8,684 bases of DNA. Source: Anaerolineales bacterium (GTDB taxonomy: Bacteria; Chloroflexota; Anaerolineae; Anaerolineales; DRMV01). Position 1 is the stretch's first letter. Every line of letters begins with the position of its first letter. Below the pieces are notes generated by a model. It did not search any database, had not been told where the DNA came from, and saw only the letters and a program-made list of their open reading frames with translations. The translations under genes and the position numbers were made by a program. The stretch lies in assembly GCA_015491595.1 (NCBI GenBank), contig WFVP01000176.1, positions 1-8,684 on the forward strand, written 5' to 3'. Below, in pieces: positions 1 through 7,000 of this stretch.

Positions 1-71
1 CGCCGGACTTCAGACCGCAGCAGGTGGCGGAAGTCGCCGACGCTCCCGAGGCGGCCTTTTGGGTGCCGTAG
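1..71 (+). CDS. C-terminal end of an upstream gene (partial, unidentified)
   Basis: The frame beginning at base 3 is open from the window edge to a TAG at 69-71 and encodes about 22 residues ending in EAAFWVP. It is rich in acidic and small residues, and about 18 of 22 codons end in G or C, which matches the clear genes downstream. No family can be recognised from so short a tail. The other frames, including the minus strand, are also open over this short distance, so the assignment rests on codon bias and on the gene-free region that starts right after the stop. A heptad-repeat tract begins 5 bp after the stop. Confidence 0.4.
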   Translation, partial: PDFRPQQVAEVADAPEAAFWVP

Positions 72-75
72 GGCT

Positions 76-103
76 GTCGGCCGTATGCCGTCCGCTGCCC
101 GCC
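76..103. repeat. Degenerate heptanucleotide repeat tract
   Basis: Four consecutive 7-nt units can be laid end to end here: GTCGGCC, GTATGCC, GTCCGCT and GCCCGCC. The first differs only at its last base from the GTCGGCA unit of the intragenic repeat in nurA at 838-925. This looks like a decayed member of the same repeat family lying directly after the upstream stop codon. GC-rich DNA can produce such patterns by chance, so confidence is moderate to low. Confidence 0.35.
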
Positions 104-147
104 GTGTTTAATGCCAATCCTCCCGTGGGATAGGACAAAGGCACTGT

Positions 148-227
148 AGCCCTCATCGGGCACGGGACCTCAGGAAGTAAAATAAATTGATGGGGCGGCT
201 TCGCCGCCCCATCAATTTATTTTACAC
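148..227. repeat. Dispersed palindromic element, copy 1
   Basis: This stretch aligns with 7317-7386 in the other large intergenic region. The shared leader is AGCCC, a variable 4-5 nt, then CGGGCACGGGACC (157-169 here), one variable base, CAGGAAG, and an A-rich run. It is followed in both copies by a hairpin with the core CGGC-3 nt-GCCG and a GCCGCCCC then TCAATTT right arm. Shared sequence outside the palindrome indicates common descent rather than two independent hairpins. No transposase or terminal target duplication is visible. It may be a small non-autonomous (MITE- or REP-like) element. Confidence 0.65.
178..224. terminator. Perfect 22-bp hairpin, possible bidirectional terminator
   Basis: The left arm at 178-199 and right arm at 203-224 are exact reverse complements over 22 bp, separated by a 3-nt TTC loop. 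The inner 11 bp (GATGGGGCGGC and its complement) are GC-rich. The outer 11 bp are A/T-only, so on either strand the stable core is followed by a T-rich tract such as AATTTATTTTA. That form fits a bidirectional rho-independent terminator that would insulate the upstream gene from the nurA promoter at 275. The same hairpin is the core of the dispersed element, so terminator function may be secondary to its origin as a repeat. Confidence 0.6.
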
Positions 228-252
228 TCCTTGCTGTCCAAACTTTCGTCCG

Positions 253-265
253 AACCTCAGAGGTT
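253..265. promoter_or_regulatory. 13-nt palindrome upstream of the nurA promoter, candidate operator
   Basis: AACCTC at 253-258 and GAGGTT at 260-265 are exact reverse complements around a single central A. The site lies 9 nt upstream of the -35 box, centred about 50 nt before the expected transcription start, a usual place for an activator site. No matching second copy was noticed in the window, so the binding factor is unknown and chance is possible. Confidence 0.3.
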
Positions 266-274
266 TTAAGCACC

Positions 275-303
275 TTGGCATTCTTCTCCTTTCCCGTTAC
301 AAT
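275..303 (+). promoter_or_regulatory. Sigma-70 type promoter for the nurA-herA operon
   Basis: TTGGCA at 275-280 matches the -35 consensus TTGACA at 5 of 6 bases. TACAAT at 298-303 matches TATAAT at 5 of 6. The spacing is an ideal 17 nt. Transcription would begin near 309-311, leaving a leader of roughly 30 nt before the nurA ATG at 339. It is the only strong promoter-like pair noticed before the four-gene block, whose later genes are separated by 36-42 bp gaps. Confidence 0.7.
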
Positions 304-338
304 GGAAACACCTTTCGAACACATGTCCAGAGGGCGGT

Positions 339-1592
339 ATGCCGATTCAATACGCTCAGGTGCTTCAGCAGTTACGAGAGAAGCTGCCTCGCCTGGTCAC
401 ACGACGAGAAGAGCGGCAGGAGCTGGTGGAGGCCGCACGCCAGGTCTTCGAGCAATGGAAGTCCCGGCCAGAGATGTTGCGGGAGCGGGTGGAAGAAGCG
501 GTGCGCAAGGACCCCAACTTGCGCAGTGGAGCCCCCCTGGACGATGTCCCGGCTTTGGATGCCGTGGTGCCGCCTCCCCCGCTTCCGGCCCCGGAATCCC
601 TGGCCTTACTGGCCTCGGATGGTTCTCACGTGATGCCGGACCGTCATCGGTCGCTGTTCTACGGCGTGGTCAACGTGGCCGTTTTTTTGCTCACCTATCG
701 AGATTCGTGGAAGGTGGTGGAGACCCGGGTCTTTTTGGAAGACGACTTTCCTCCTTACCTGGCTCCCGAATCCTACGTGCGGATGGAGCGCACCGTCCGG
801 GAACATGCGCTGCTGGCTCAAGTGGCCGTGCAGGTGCTCGGTGGTCAGCGGTCAGCCGTCGGCGGTCAGCCGTCGGCAGTCGGCAATCGGCTGACCGCTG
901 ACCACCGACTGCTGACTACTGACCGACGCCCCCTGCCCTTGCTGGATGAGTCCTGTGAAATGGTCGCTTTGGTGGACGGTCCGCTGGAAATCTGGGGGGT
1001 TGCCGAACAGGAATATCGCCTGTTGGTGCGACGCCTGAGCGCCCATTGGGATGCTCTTCGGCAGGGACGCCTTCCTTTGGCCGGGTATGTGGACCGTCCC
1101 CGAGCCGACCTGGTGGTGCAGATGCTGGCCATTGCCCAGGGGCACACCGATGCCCGTAGACCTCTATGGCCTGGCGTGCTGGACGCACACCTCTATCTGC
1201 CCTTGTTGCAACCCGGCTGGCGTTCTCCCCTGTTTCGCATTTATTCCGCAGGGATGCAAGGCTTCCCCCAGGACCACAAAGTCTGTTTCTTCTACATGCA
1301 TGTGGGAACCGAGTCCCGGCCGTTGTTGGCCCGGGTGGAGATTCCGGCCTGGGTGGCCCGGGAACCGAGGCTGGTTCAGAACGTGCATCGGGCCTTGTGG
1401 GTAAGTTTGAATTGGAGCGGAAGCGCGCGTTATCCTTATCCTCTGCATCGGGCCCATCAGGAGGCCGTGGTGACGTACAAGGACCGGGAAGAATTCGAAG
1501 GCTTGCTCCAACGCTTCTGGATGGAGCAGGGTTTGGCTCTCTCAGGGCCTTCGGAAAAGCAGCGCCTGAAGAATCGAGACCGGCGGACGTGA
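339..1592 (+). CDS. nurA: NurA-domain DNA repair nuclease
   Basis: This 417-aa protein looks like NurA, the nuclease that works with the HerA translocase to resect DNA ends; the family has ssDNA endonuclease and 5'-3' exonuclease activity with a divalent metal. The family signature LLASDGSHVMPD (about residues 90-101) gives the likely metal ligand D94. A second motif, ALVDGPL (210-216), supplies D213. The C-terminal block YPYPLHRAHQEAVV (365-378) contains a conserved-type histidine, H373. The N-terminal 60 residues are charged and helical. ATG 339 was chosen because AGAGGG lies 4 nt upstream and a strong promoter lies at 275-303. Residues about 167-197 are encoded by an inserted heptad palindrome and look foreign (rich in S, A, V, G, T, D and R); they fall between the two acidic motifs, so the catalytic residues remain. 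The herA gene two places downstream supports the call. Confidence 0.85.
   Translation: MPIQYAQVLQQLREKLPRLVTRREERQELVEAARQVFEQWKSRPEMLRERVEEAVRKDPNLRSGAPLDDVPALDAVVPPPPLPAPESLALLASDGSHVMPDRHRSLFYGVVNVAVFLLTYRDSWKVVETRVFLEDDFPPYLAPESYVRMERTVREHALLAQVAVQVLGGQRSAVGGQPSAVGNRLTADHRLLTTDRRPLPLLDESCEMVALVDGPLEIWGVAEQEYRLLVRRLSAHWDALRQGRLPLAGYVDRPRADLVVQMLAIAQGHTDARRPLWPGVLDAHLYLPLLQPGWRSPLFRIYSAGMQGFPQDHKVCFFYMHVGTESRPLLARVEIPAWVAREPRLVQNVHRALWVSLNWSGSARYPYPLHRAHQEAVVTYKDREEFEGLLQRFWMEQGLALSGPSEKQRLKNRDRRT
838..925. repeat. Heptad-based inverted repeat inserted inside nurA
   Basis: Exact 21-bp inverted arms lie at 838-858 and 888-908 around a 29-nt spacer. The left part, 843-891, consists of seven consecutive 7-nt units of the form N-G/A-TC-A/G-GC (GGTCAGC, CGTCGGC, AGTCGGC and similar). 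A perfect 14-nt tandem duplication, GGTCAGCCGTCGGC, occurs at 850-863 and 864-877. The right part, 891-925, has five units on the complementary pattern (CTGACCG, CTGACCA, CCGACTG, CTGACTA, CTGACCG). Because 7 is not a multiple of 3, the units read through all three phases, yet no stop codon appears in the nurA frame. Translation gives a segment containing SAVGGQPSAVG, LTADHRLLTTD and similar. It resembles the heptameric repeats described in cyanobacteria and other phyla. Confidence 0.85.
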
Positions 1593-1616
1593 AAAGGTGC
1601 CCTCGCTCTGGGTTGC

Positions 1617-1622
1617 AGGAGG
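1617..1622 (+). promoter_or_regulatory. Ribosome binding site deciding the start at 1629
   Basis: AGGAGG, a full Shine-Dalgarno core, ends 6 nt before the ATG at 1629. It fixes the start of the 210-aa gene and supports its being really translated although its family is not recognised. Confidence 0.75.
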
Positions 1623-1628
1623 CCGGAT

Positions 1629-2261
1629 ATGGAAGCCGTGAAAGGTCGCCTTTTGACGAGTACCTCCACCGATTTTCTGGTGGGCTGCCGGTTGCGGGAA
1701 CTGGCCAGCCTTCCTTTCGGGGCCTTGGTGAAGGCGCCCTGGCTTACGGATGCCCCTGAAACCGGGGACCTCTATGGCCTGGTGGCCTGGGTCCGGGTCC
1801 CCGAAAGCAGCATGGCGCGTCAAATGGCCGTGCAACCTGCTCCCACACCGGGCATGGTGCAGGACCAACAAAGTACGGCTGAACCTGCCGAGGTGCGGGT
1901 TCTGGTGGTGGGTTACCGACAGGGGCGTCGGGTTCATCATTTGCTTTCCCCTTATCCCCCGCGTCCCCTGGCCGAACTGACGTTGTGCGCGCCTTCTGAG
2001 GTGGTGGCGTTCACGCAAGAGGGCCGGCTCGGTTATCTGCGCCACATCCTGCGGGCCACGGACCTGCCCATGCCCGAGCTTTTGGCCGCGCATTTGCGGC
2101 AGGCGCACGAGGCGCACGTCCACCACGGGAACCCCGACTGGGTGCACGCCGCGGTGCAACGGGTCATCCACTTGTTGCGCGACGACCCGCCGACCCTGTT
2201 GTGGGTCCTCGATGCCCTCAGTGACGCATTGCCCGAAGCGCTGGCTGCGGTGAAGCCCTGA
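1629..2261 (+). CDS. Unrecognised gene between nurA and herA; possible HAS-barrel protein
   Basis: The product has 210 aa with no signal peptide or membrane segment, and I do not recognise a named family. Residues about 5-57 (GRLLTSTSTDFLV ... ALVKAP ... GDLYGLVAWVRV) alternate in a beta-strand pattern, with glycines placed much like the first 50 residues of the HerA encoded downstream (GYVLGGS ... GAFVVMDAP ... FFGIVTDV). This suggests a HAS-barrel, the small beta domain at the N-terminus of HerA-type ATPases. A proline- and glutamine-rich linker follows at about 68-85, a further beta-like stretch at 88-128, and a helical C-terminus (about 133-207) with many histidines near 153-181. No Walker motif or nuclease motif is visible. 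It lies 36 bp after nurA and 41 bp before herA with strong ribosome binding sites, so co-expression is likely. An accessory subunit or adaptor of the HerA-NurA machine is an inference from context. That the gene is real is fairly sure; its function is not. Confidence 0.75.
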   Translation: MEAVKGRLLTSTSTDFLVGCRLRELASLPFGALVKAPWLTDAPETGDLYGLVAWVRVPESSMARQMAVQPAPTPGMVQDQQSTAEPAEVRVLVVGYRQGRRVHHLLSPYPPRPLAELTLCAPSEVVAFTQEGRLGYLRHILRATDLPMPELLAAHLRQAHEAHVHHGNPDWVHAAVQRVIHLLRDDPPTLLWVLDALSDALPEALAAVKP

Positions 2262-2265
2262 GGGC

Positions 2266-2286
2266 CCGACCGACCGCTGACCGCCG
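2266..2286. repeat. Short heptad-repeat remnant between genes
   Basis: The 21 bases just after the stop of the 210-aa gene read on the minus strand as CGG, then GGTCAGC and GGTCGGT units, the same heptad form as the insertion in nurA. It shares CCGCTGACC with the right arm of that element (CTGACCGCTGACC). It is only about three units long and lies in a GC-rich gap, so it may be a decayed or nascent copy or chance. Confidence 0.35.
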
Positions 2287-2302
2287 AATTCAGGAGGGGT
2301 CT

Positions 2303-4015
2303 ATGACACAGGACGTGCTGGGCTATGTTCTGGGTGGGAGCCTGCAGGAGGGTCTTACCGTTCGCCTCCAGGTACCCCCCCATAGGGTCCATGAGGGGGC
2401 CTTCGTGGTCATGGACGCCCCGGGTTGGCGCTTCTTCGGCATCGTGACGGATGTCGCCTTACGGACCACCCATCCCCGATACGTGGAGAACGAGACGCCG
2501 GACCTGGCACCAGCCCTCACCCATATGCTGCGTCAGTCCACCCTGTACACCACGGCCACGGTGCTCCCCGTGCGCATGATGGAAATCGGCCCTGACCCGG
2601 AACAAGACCCCGAAGGGTATCAGCGATTCCTCCAAGAGGTGGACGCGGGCCTCCGGGAAGTGCGTCCCATGCCGGTGAAAACGGTGCCGCCCCACTTTTC
2701 CCCCGTCCGTCTGGCGGACCAGGGCGATGTGGATGAAATCTTCGGACGTCCCACGGAAAAGGCCACTTTCGTCATCGGCTACACCCGAGAACAGGGCCAC
2801 GCGGTGCGCATCCGCTTGCGAGAGTTCATCAAGCGTTCCGCGGGTGTCTTTGGAGCCACGGGTACGGGGAAATCCTTCCTCACCCGGTTGCTCCTGGCGG
2901 GCATCATGCACCACGACGTGGCTTCGGTGCTGGTCTTCGATATGCATAACGAGTACGCCTACGATTTACCGGACCCCGACCGCAAAGTGCGCGTGGACGG
3001 CCTCAAGAGCCACTTCCACAGTCGTATCCAAGTGGTGGGTTTGGGTCCCGGAACCCTCATCCAAAATCGTCCTCCGGATTACCACCTGCAAATCCCCTCG
3101 TCGGAAATCCAGCCCGCGGACATTGAACTCTTGATTCACGCCCTCAACCTGCCCGAGACGGCCTCTCTGGTCTTGCATGCCCTGTATCGGGAGTACGGTG
3201 ACGGCTGGTTCGAGCACTTCCGTTCCCTGGAAATTGGGGCCACAGAGGAAGTGGAAGAGAACGGCAAGACGAAGACCGTGCCCGCGGAGAACAGCGTGGA
3301 AGCCTGGGCCAAACGCGCGGGGATTCATCCTGAATCCGCCCGGGCCATTCATCGGCGTCTGCGCCTGCTCTTCGACCGGGACTACATCGCGCCGGACCCG
3401 CCCCACAATACCTTGCAGCAAATCATTCAAGACTTACAACAGGGGCGACACGTCATCCTCTCCTTCGGGAAATATGAGGCCGACCTGGACTATCTGCTGG
3501 TCACCAACCTCATTACCCGTAAGGTGCGGGAAGCCTGGGTAGAGATGACGGAACGTCACCGTTCCCAGAAGGACCAGGCGGAACCCCGCCCCCTGGTGGT
3601 GGTCATCGAGGAGGCCCACAAGTTGCTCAGCCGGGAGATGGCCGTCCAGACCATCTTCAGCACCATTGCCCGGGAGATGCGGAAGTACTACGTCACCCTG
3701 CTCATTGTGGACCAACGTCCTTCCCAGATTTACGACGAGGTCATGTCCCAGTTGGGTACTCGTATTAGCGGTTGGCTGGGGGATGAGGAGGACATCCGGG
3801 CCGTCCTGGCGGGCCTGGCCAATCGGGATGCCTTGCGCAACATGCTCGCCCATCTGGAGCCCCGGGAGGAGGCCCTGGTGATGGGCTGGGGGGTGCCCCT
3901 GCCCATTGTGGTGCGCACCCGTCGGTACGACGAGACTTTCTGGCGAGAACTTCAGGGAGCACGGGCGTCCATGCGCGGGAAGCCTGAAGACCTCAATCGG
4001 GCCCTGTTTGGTTGA
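2303..4015 (+). CDS. herA: HerA-family DNA translocase/helicase ATPase
   Basis: The 570-aa product is a HerA-type hexameric ATPase of the FtsK/HerA (DUF87) class, which pumps or unwinds DNA and drives NurA in double-strand-break end resection. An N-terminal beta-rich HAS-barrel spans about residues 4-55. Walker A is GATGTGKS at 184-191. A conserved VFDMHNEY strand lies at 211-218. Walker B is LVVVIEEAHK at 431-440, with acidic residues E436 and E437. Downstream are STIAREMRKY (453-462), a likely arginine-finger segment, and VDQRPSQI (469-476), a sensor-like motif typical of the family. A charged segment at about 312-331 (EEVEENGKTKTVPAENS) looks like a surface loop. The start is fixed by AGGAGGGG at 2292-2299, 3 nt before ATG. 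It follows the 210-aa gene by 41 bp and is followed after 42 bp by a regulator gene. Family membership is very sure; the pairing with NurA is established for the family and supported here by synteny. Confidence 0.93.
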   Translation: MTQDVLGYVLGGSLQEGLTVRLQVPPHRVHEGAFVVMDAPGWRFFGIVTDVALRTTHPRYVENETPDLAPALTHMLRQSTLYTTATVLPVRMMEIGPDPEQDPEGYQRFLQEVDAGLREVRPMPVKTVPPHFSPVRLADQGDVDEIFGRPTEKATFVIGYTREQGHAVRIRLREFIKRSAGVFGATGTGKSFLTRLLLAGIMHHDVASVLVFDMHNEYAYDLPDPDRKVRVDGLKSHFHSRIQVVGLGPGTLIQNRPPDYHLQIPSSEIQPADIELLIHALNLPETASLVLHALYREYGDGWFEHFRSLEIGATEEVEENGKTKTVPAENSVEAWAKRAGIHPESARAIHRRLRLLFDRDYIAPDPPHNTLQQIIQDLQQGRHVILSFGKYEADLDYLLVTNLITRKVREAWVEMTERHRSQKDQAEPRPLVVVIEEAHKLLSREMAVQTIFSTIAREMRKYYVTLLIVDQRPSQIYDEVMSQLGTRISGWLGDEEDIRAVLAGLANRDALRNMLAHLEPREEALVMGWGVPLPIVVRTRRYDETFWRELQGARASMRGKPEDLNRALFG

Positions 4016-4057
4016 GGGTTCAGACGTGGGTTAGGATTCAGGCCCTGGAAGCGGGAG

Positions 4058-7000
4058 ATGGCTCGTTTGCTGGTACTTCGTTCCAAAATCACCCCGCCTC
4101 GCACTTCATCTCGGTCCTACATCCGCCCCCGGGTGCAGGAAACCCTGGGTTCCGCCCTGGAATACCGGTTGACCGTGTTGCAGGCCGGGGCCGGGTATGG
4201 GAAGTCCACCGCGCTGGCCCACCTGGCCCATGCGCACGCACCCACAGCCTGGTACCAGCTGGCCCGAGAAGACGCGGACCCTTCGGTCTTTCTGTTGCAC
4301 CTGGCCCATGCGCTGCGTCAGGCCTGCCCCGCCTTGAAGGGGCTTCCTCCTCCCTTGTTGGAGCATTGGGACAGCGGACAGGGGCCCCTCCCCGTCATGG
4401 AAGTCTTGGACGGTCTGCTCAACGCCCTGCATGAGGTCTCGACGCCTTTGTTGGTGGTGTTCGACGATGTGCATCGGGTGCTCAACCGCTCCGATGAAGT
4501 GGCCCTGTTGTTGAATCGCTTCATTGAGTGGATTCCGTCCTCCATACACGTTTTGCTTTCCTCCCGGGAGCCTGTGCATCTCCCCCATCTCTCTCGGTGG
4601 CAGGCCCAGGGCGAGGTCTTCACCCTGGATCAGCAATTCCTGGCCTTTCGTGAGGACGAAATCGCGCACCTGTTCGCGGAACACTATCACTACCCACTCA
4701 CGCCTGATGAGGTCACGTTGCTTCATCAAACCACCGAGGGGTGGGCCATTGCCCTGCACCTGGTCTGGCAGACCCTACGTACCGGTGCGGCGGCTTCGGT
4801 GGCCGAGGCCCTGCAACGTCCGAACACGCCCCTGGAGCAACTTTTCGAGGTTCTGGCCCATGAAGTACTGGCCCATCAGCCCGAGGACGTGCAGCGCTTC
4901 CTCATCCAGGTGGCGACGTTGCGGCGTCTGGATCCTGATGCCTGCGCGGCCCTGACCAGTCCCTCGGAAGCCCGGGCTCTGCTGGATTATCTGGAGCACC
5001 AGGACCTCTTCGTCCTCAAGGAAGAAGATGGCGCGCTACGGTTTCACTTCATGATGCACCGTTTCTTGCGCCGCCTGGCCTCGGAGGAAGACCGCCGTAT
5101 CTGGCACCTGCGGGCGGCGCGCCATTATGAAGGGACGGGAAACGCGGATGAAGCCCTCTACCATCGTCTAAAGGCGCGCAGTTTTGAAGAAGCCGCCAGT
5201 CTGTTGGAGGCCCATGGTCAACGCCTTCTGGCCCAGGGTCGTTTGGACACCTTGGCGGCCTATCTGGACGCCCTGCCTCCGGAAATCCTGTTCCGACACC
5301 CCATGCTCTTGCTCTACCTGGGCGAGCTGGCCCGTCTGCGCAGCCGCTTCAACGAGGCTCTGGGATGGTATCGGCAGGCGGAAGCCCTGTGGCGGCAGCA
5401 GGGCTATTGGGCCGGTGTGGTGCGGGCGTTGCATGGTCAGGCTCGGGTGTACCTGGATACCGTGAACCCCGCCCAGGCGGAAGCCCTGTTGCAGGAGGCC
5501 CTGCGCCTGAGCGAGGGCCATCAAGACCGGGAGGCCCTGGCCCGCATGTACGAGTTGCTTGCGGAGAACCGCCTGAACGCCGGTCGCCCGCAAGACGCGG
5601 AACGCCTGCGCATCCAGGCCCAGCAATTGCGAGACGCGTTGCCCTCGGACGATGAGATTCTGTTCCGGGTGCTGTTGCGCACCGGACGCCTGCACGAGGC
5701 CCGGCGTCGCCTGGAGCAGCGGGTGCAATGGGAGCGTCAGCACCCGGTCCAGACGCCCCGGGCCCATCGGGAGACCCTGTTGCTCCTGGCGCTGGTCTAC
5801 GCCTTTCTGGGTCACGGGGAAGAGGCCCTGCAAGCGGCCATGGAGGGCACGGCGCGAGGGGAGCGTCTGGGCTCGCCTTACGTCATCGCCGTCGGCCACA
5901 TGCGTCAGGGCCACGCCTTCATGCTGCGTCACCCACCCCGTTACACCGAGGCCATCCTGCATTTCCAACAGGCCGTGGATGCCTCCCATCGCCTGGCCAT
6001 TCCCCGCTTGCGGGTGGAGGCCTGCTGGGGGCTGTGTCGGGCCTATGGGTTTACGGGCGCCCTGGACCGCGCCCGAGCCGTGGCCGAGGAGGGCGTCGCC
6101 ATTGCCCAGAAGGCCGGGGATGTGTGGATTACCTCCCTGGTGCAGATGACCATGGGCGCGGCGTTGACCCTGGCTCGACGCCATGACCAGGCCGAAGGCT
6201 GGCTCCACCAGGCCGCCCAGGGCTTTCGTGAAAGCAGCGACCCCTTTGGCCTGACGGCCACCCTCCTCTGGTTGGCCCTGACGGCTTTTGAGCGAGGGAA
6301 GCCCGCCTATCATCCCCTGCTTCTGGAAGCCCTGGACGTGGCCCGGGAAAAGGGCTACGACTTCCTGTTCCTGCGTCCCACCCTCCTGGGCCCTCCTGAC
6401 ATCCGACGCCTCATTCCCCTGTTGCTGGACGCGCGGGCCGAGGGCTTGCACCCGGCCTTTATCCAACACCTGTTGGAGAGCCTGGGCCTGGCCCGGTTAC
6501 GCTACCATCCCGGGTATCAGCTTCGGGTCTTCACTCTGGGTGCCTTCCGGGTCTTCCGCGGGGAAGAGGAGATTCCTCCTCAAGGTTGGCGACGGGAGAG
6601 CAGTCGGCGCCTTTTCCAGCTTTTCCTGACCTTCCGTCACACGTTGTTGGAGCGGGAGCGTATTCTGGAACTCCTCTGGCCTGACCTTCCCATGGAAACG
6701 GCCTTGCGAAATTTCAAGGTGGCTTTGAGCGTATTGTATTCCGTGCTGGAACCCCGGCGGGCCCCCGGGACCCCTTCGGCGTACATCATGCGGGAGGGCA
6801 GCGCTTATGCCTTGCGTCCGGAAGCCGACCTCTGGCTGGATGCCGAGGTGTTTGAACGCCTCCTCACTTCGGATACAGGGGAAGTGCCGCCGGAGCATTT
6901 GGAGCAGGCTGTGGCCTTGTTCACGGGAGAATACTTGCCCGATGCCCGCTATGAAGCCTGGGCCGAGGCCGAACGCCATCGCCTCAACACCCTTTTCCTG

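Noticed and set aside
187..633. 148-codon plus-strand frame starting inside the 22-bp hairpin
   Set aside because: It begins inside the palindrome, runs across the promoter and then in a wrong frame through nurA; the product is W/R/C-rich and unlike a real protein.
275..901. 208-codon plus-strand frame overlapping nurA
   Set aside because: It overlaps the NurA frame, has an A/G/R/S-rich low-information product and lacks a ribosome binding site.
838..925. Repeat array considered as a CRISPR or as an intergenic region splitting two genes
   Set aside because: Units are only 7 nt without unique spacers, and NurA motifs lie on both sides in one continuous frame with no stop, so it is an intragenic insertion.
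4106..4759. 217-codon minus-strand frame
   Set aside because: It is antisense to the STAND ATPase domain, whose Walker motifs lie on the plus strand.
5168..6469. 433-codon open frame on the minus strand
   Set aside because: It is antisense to the TPR region of the regulator gene, which has clear domains. The composition (Q, G, H, P-rich) is typical of a GC-rich shadow frame, and no homology-like motif is visible.
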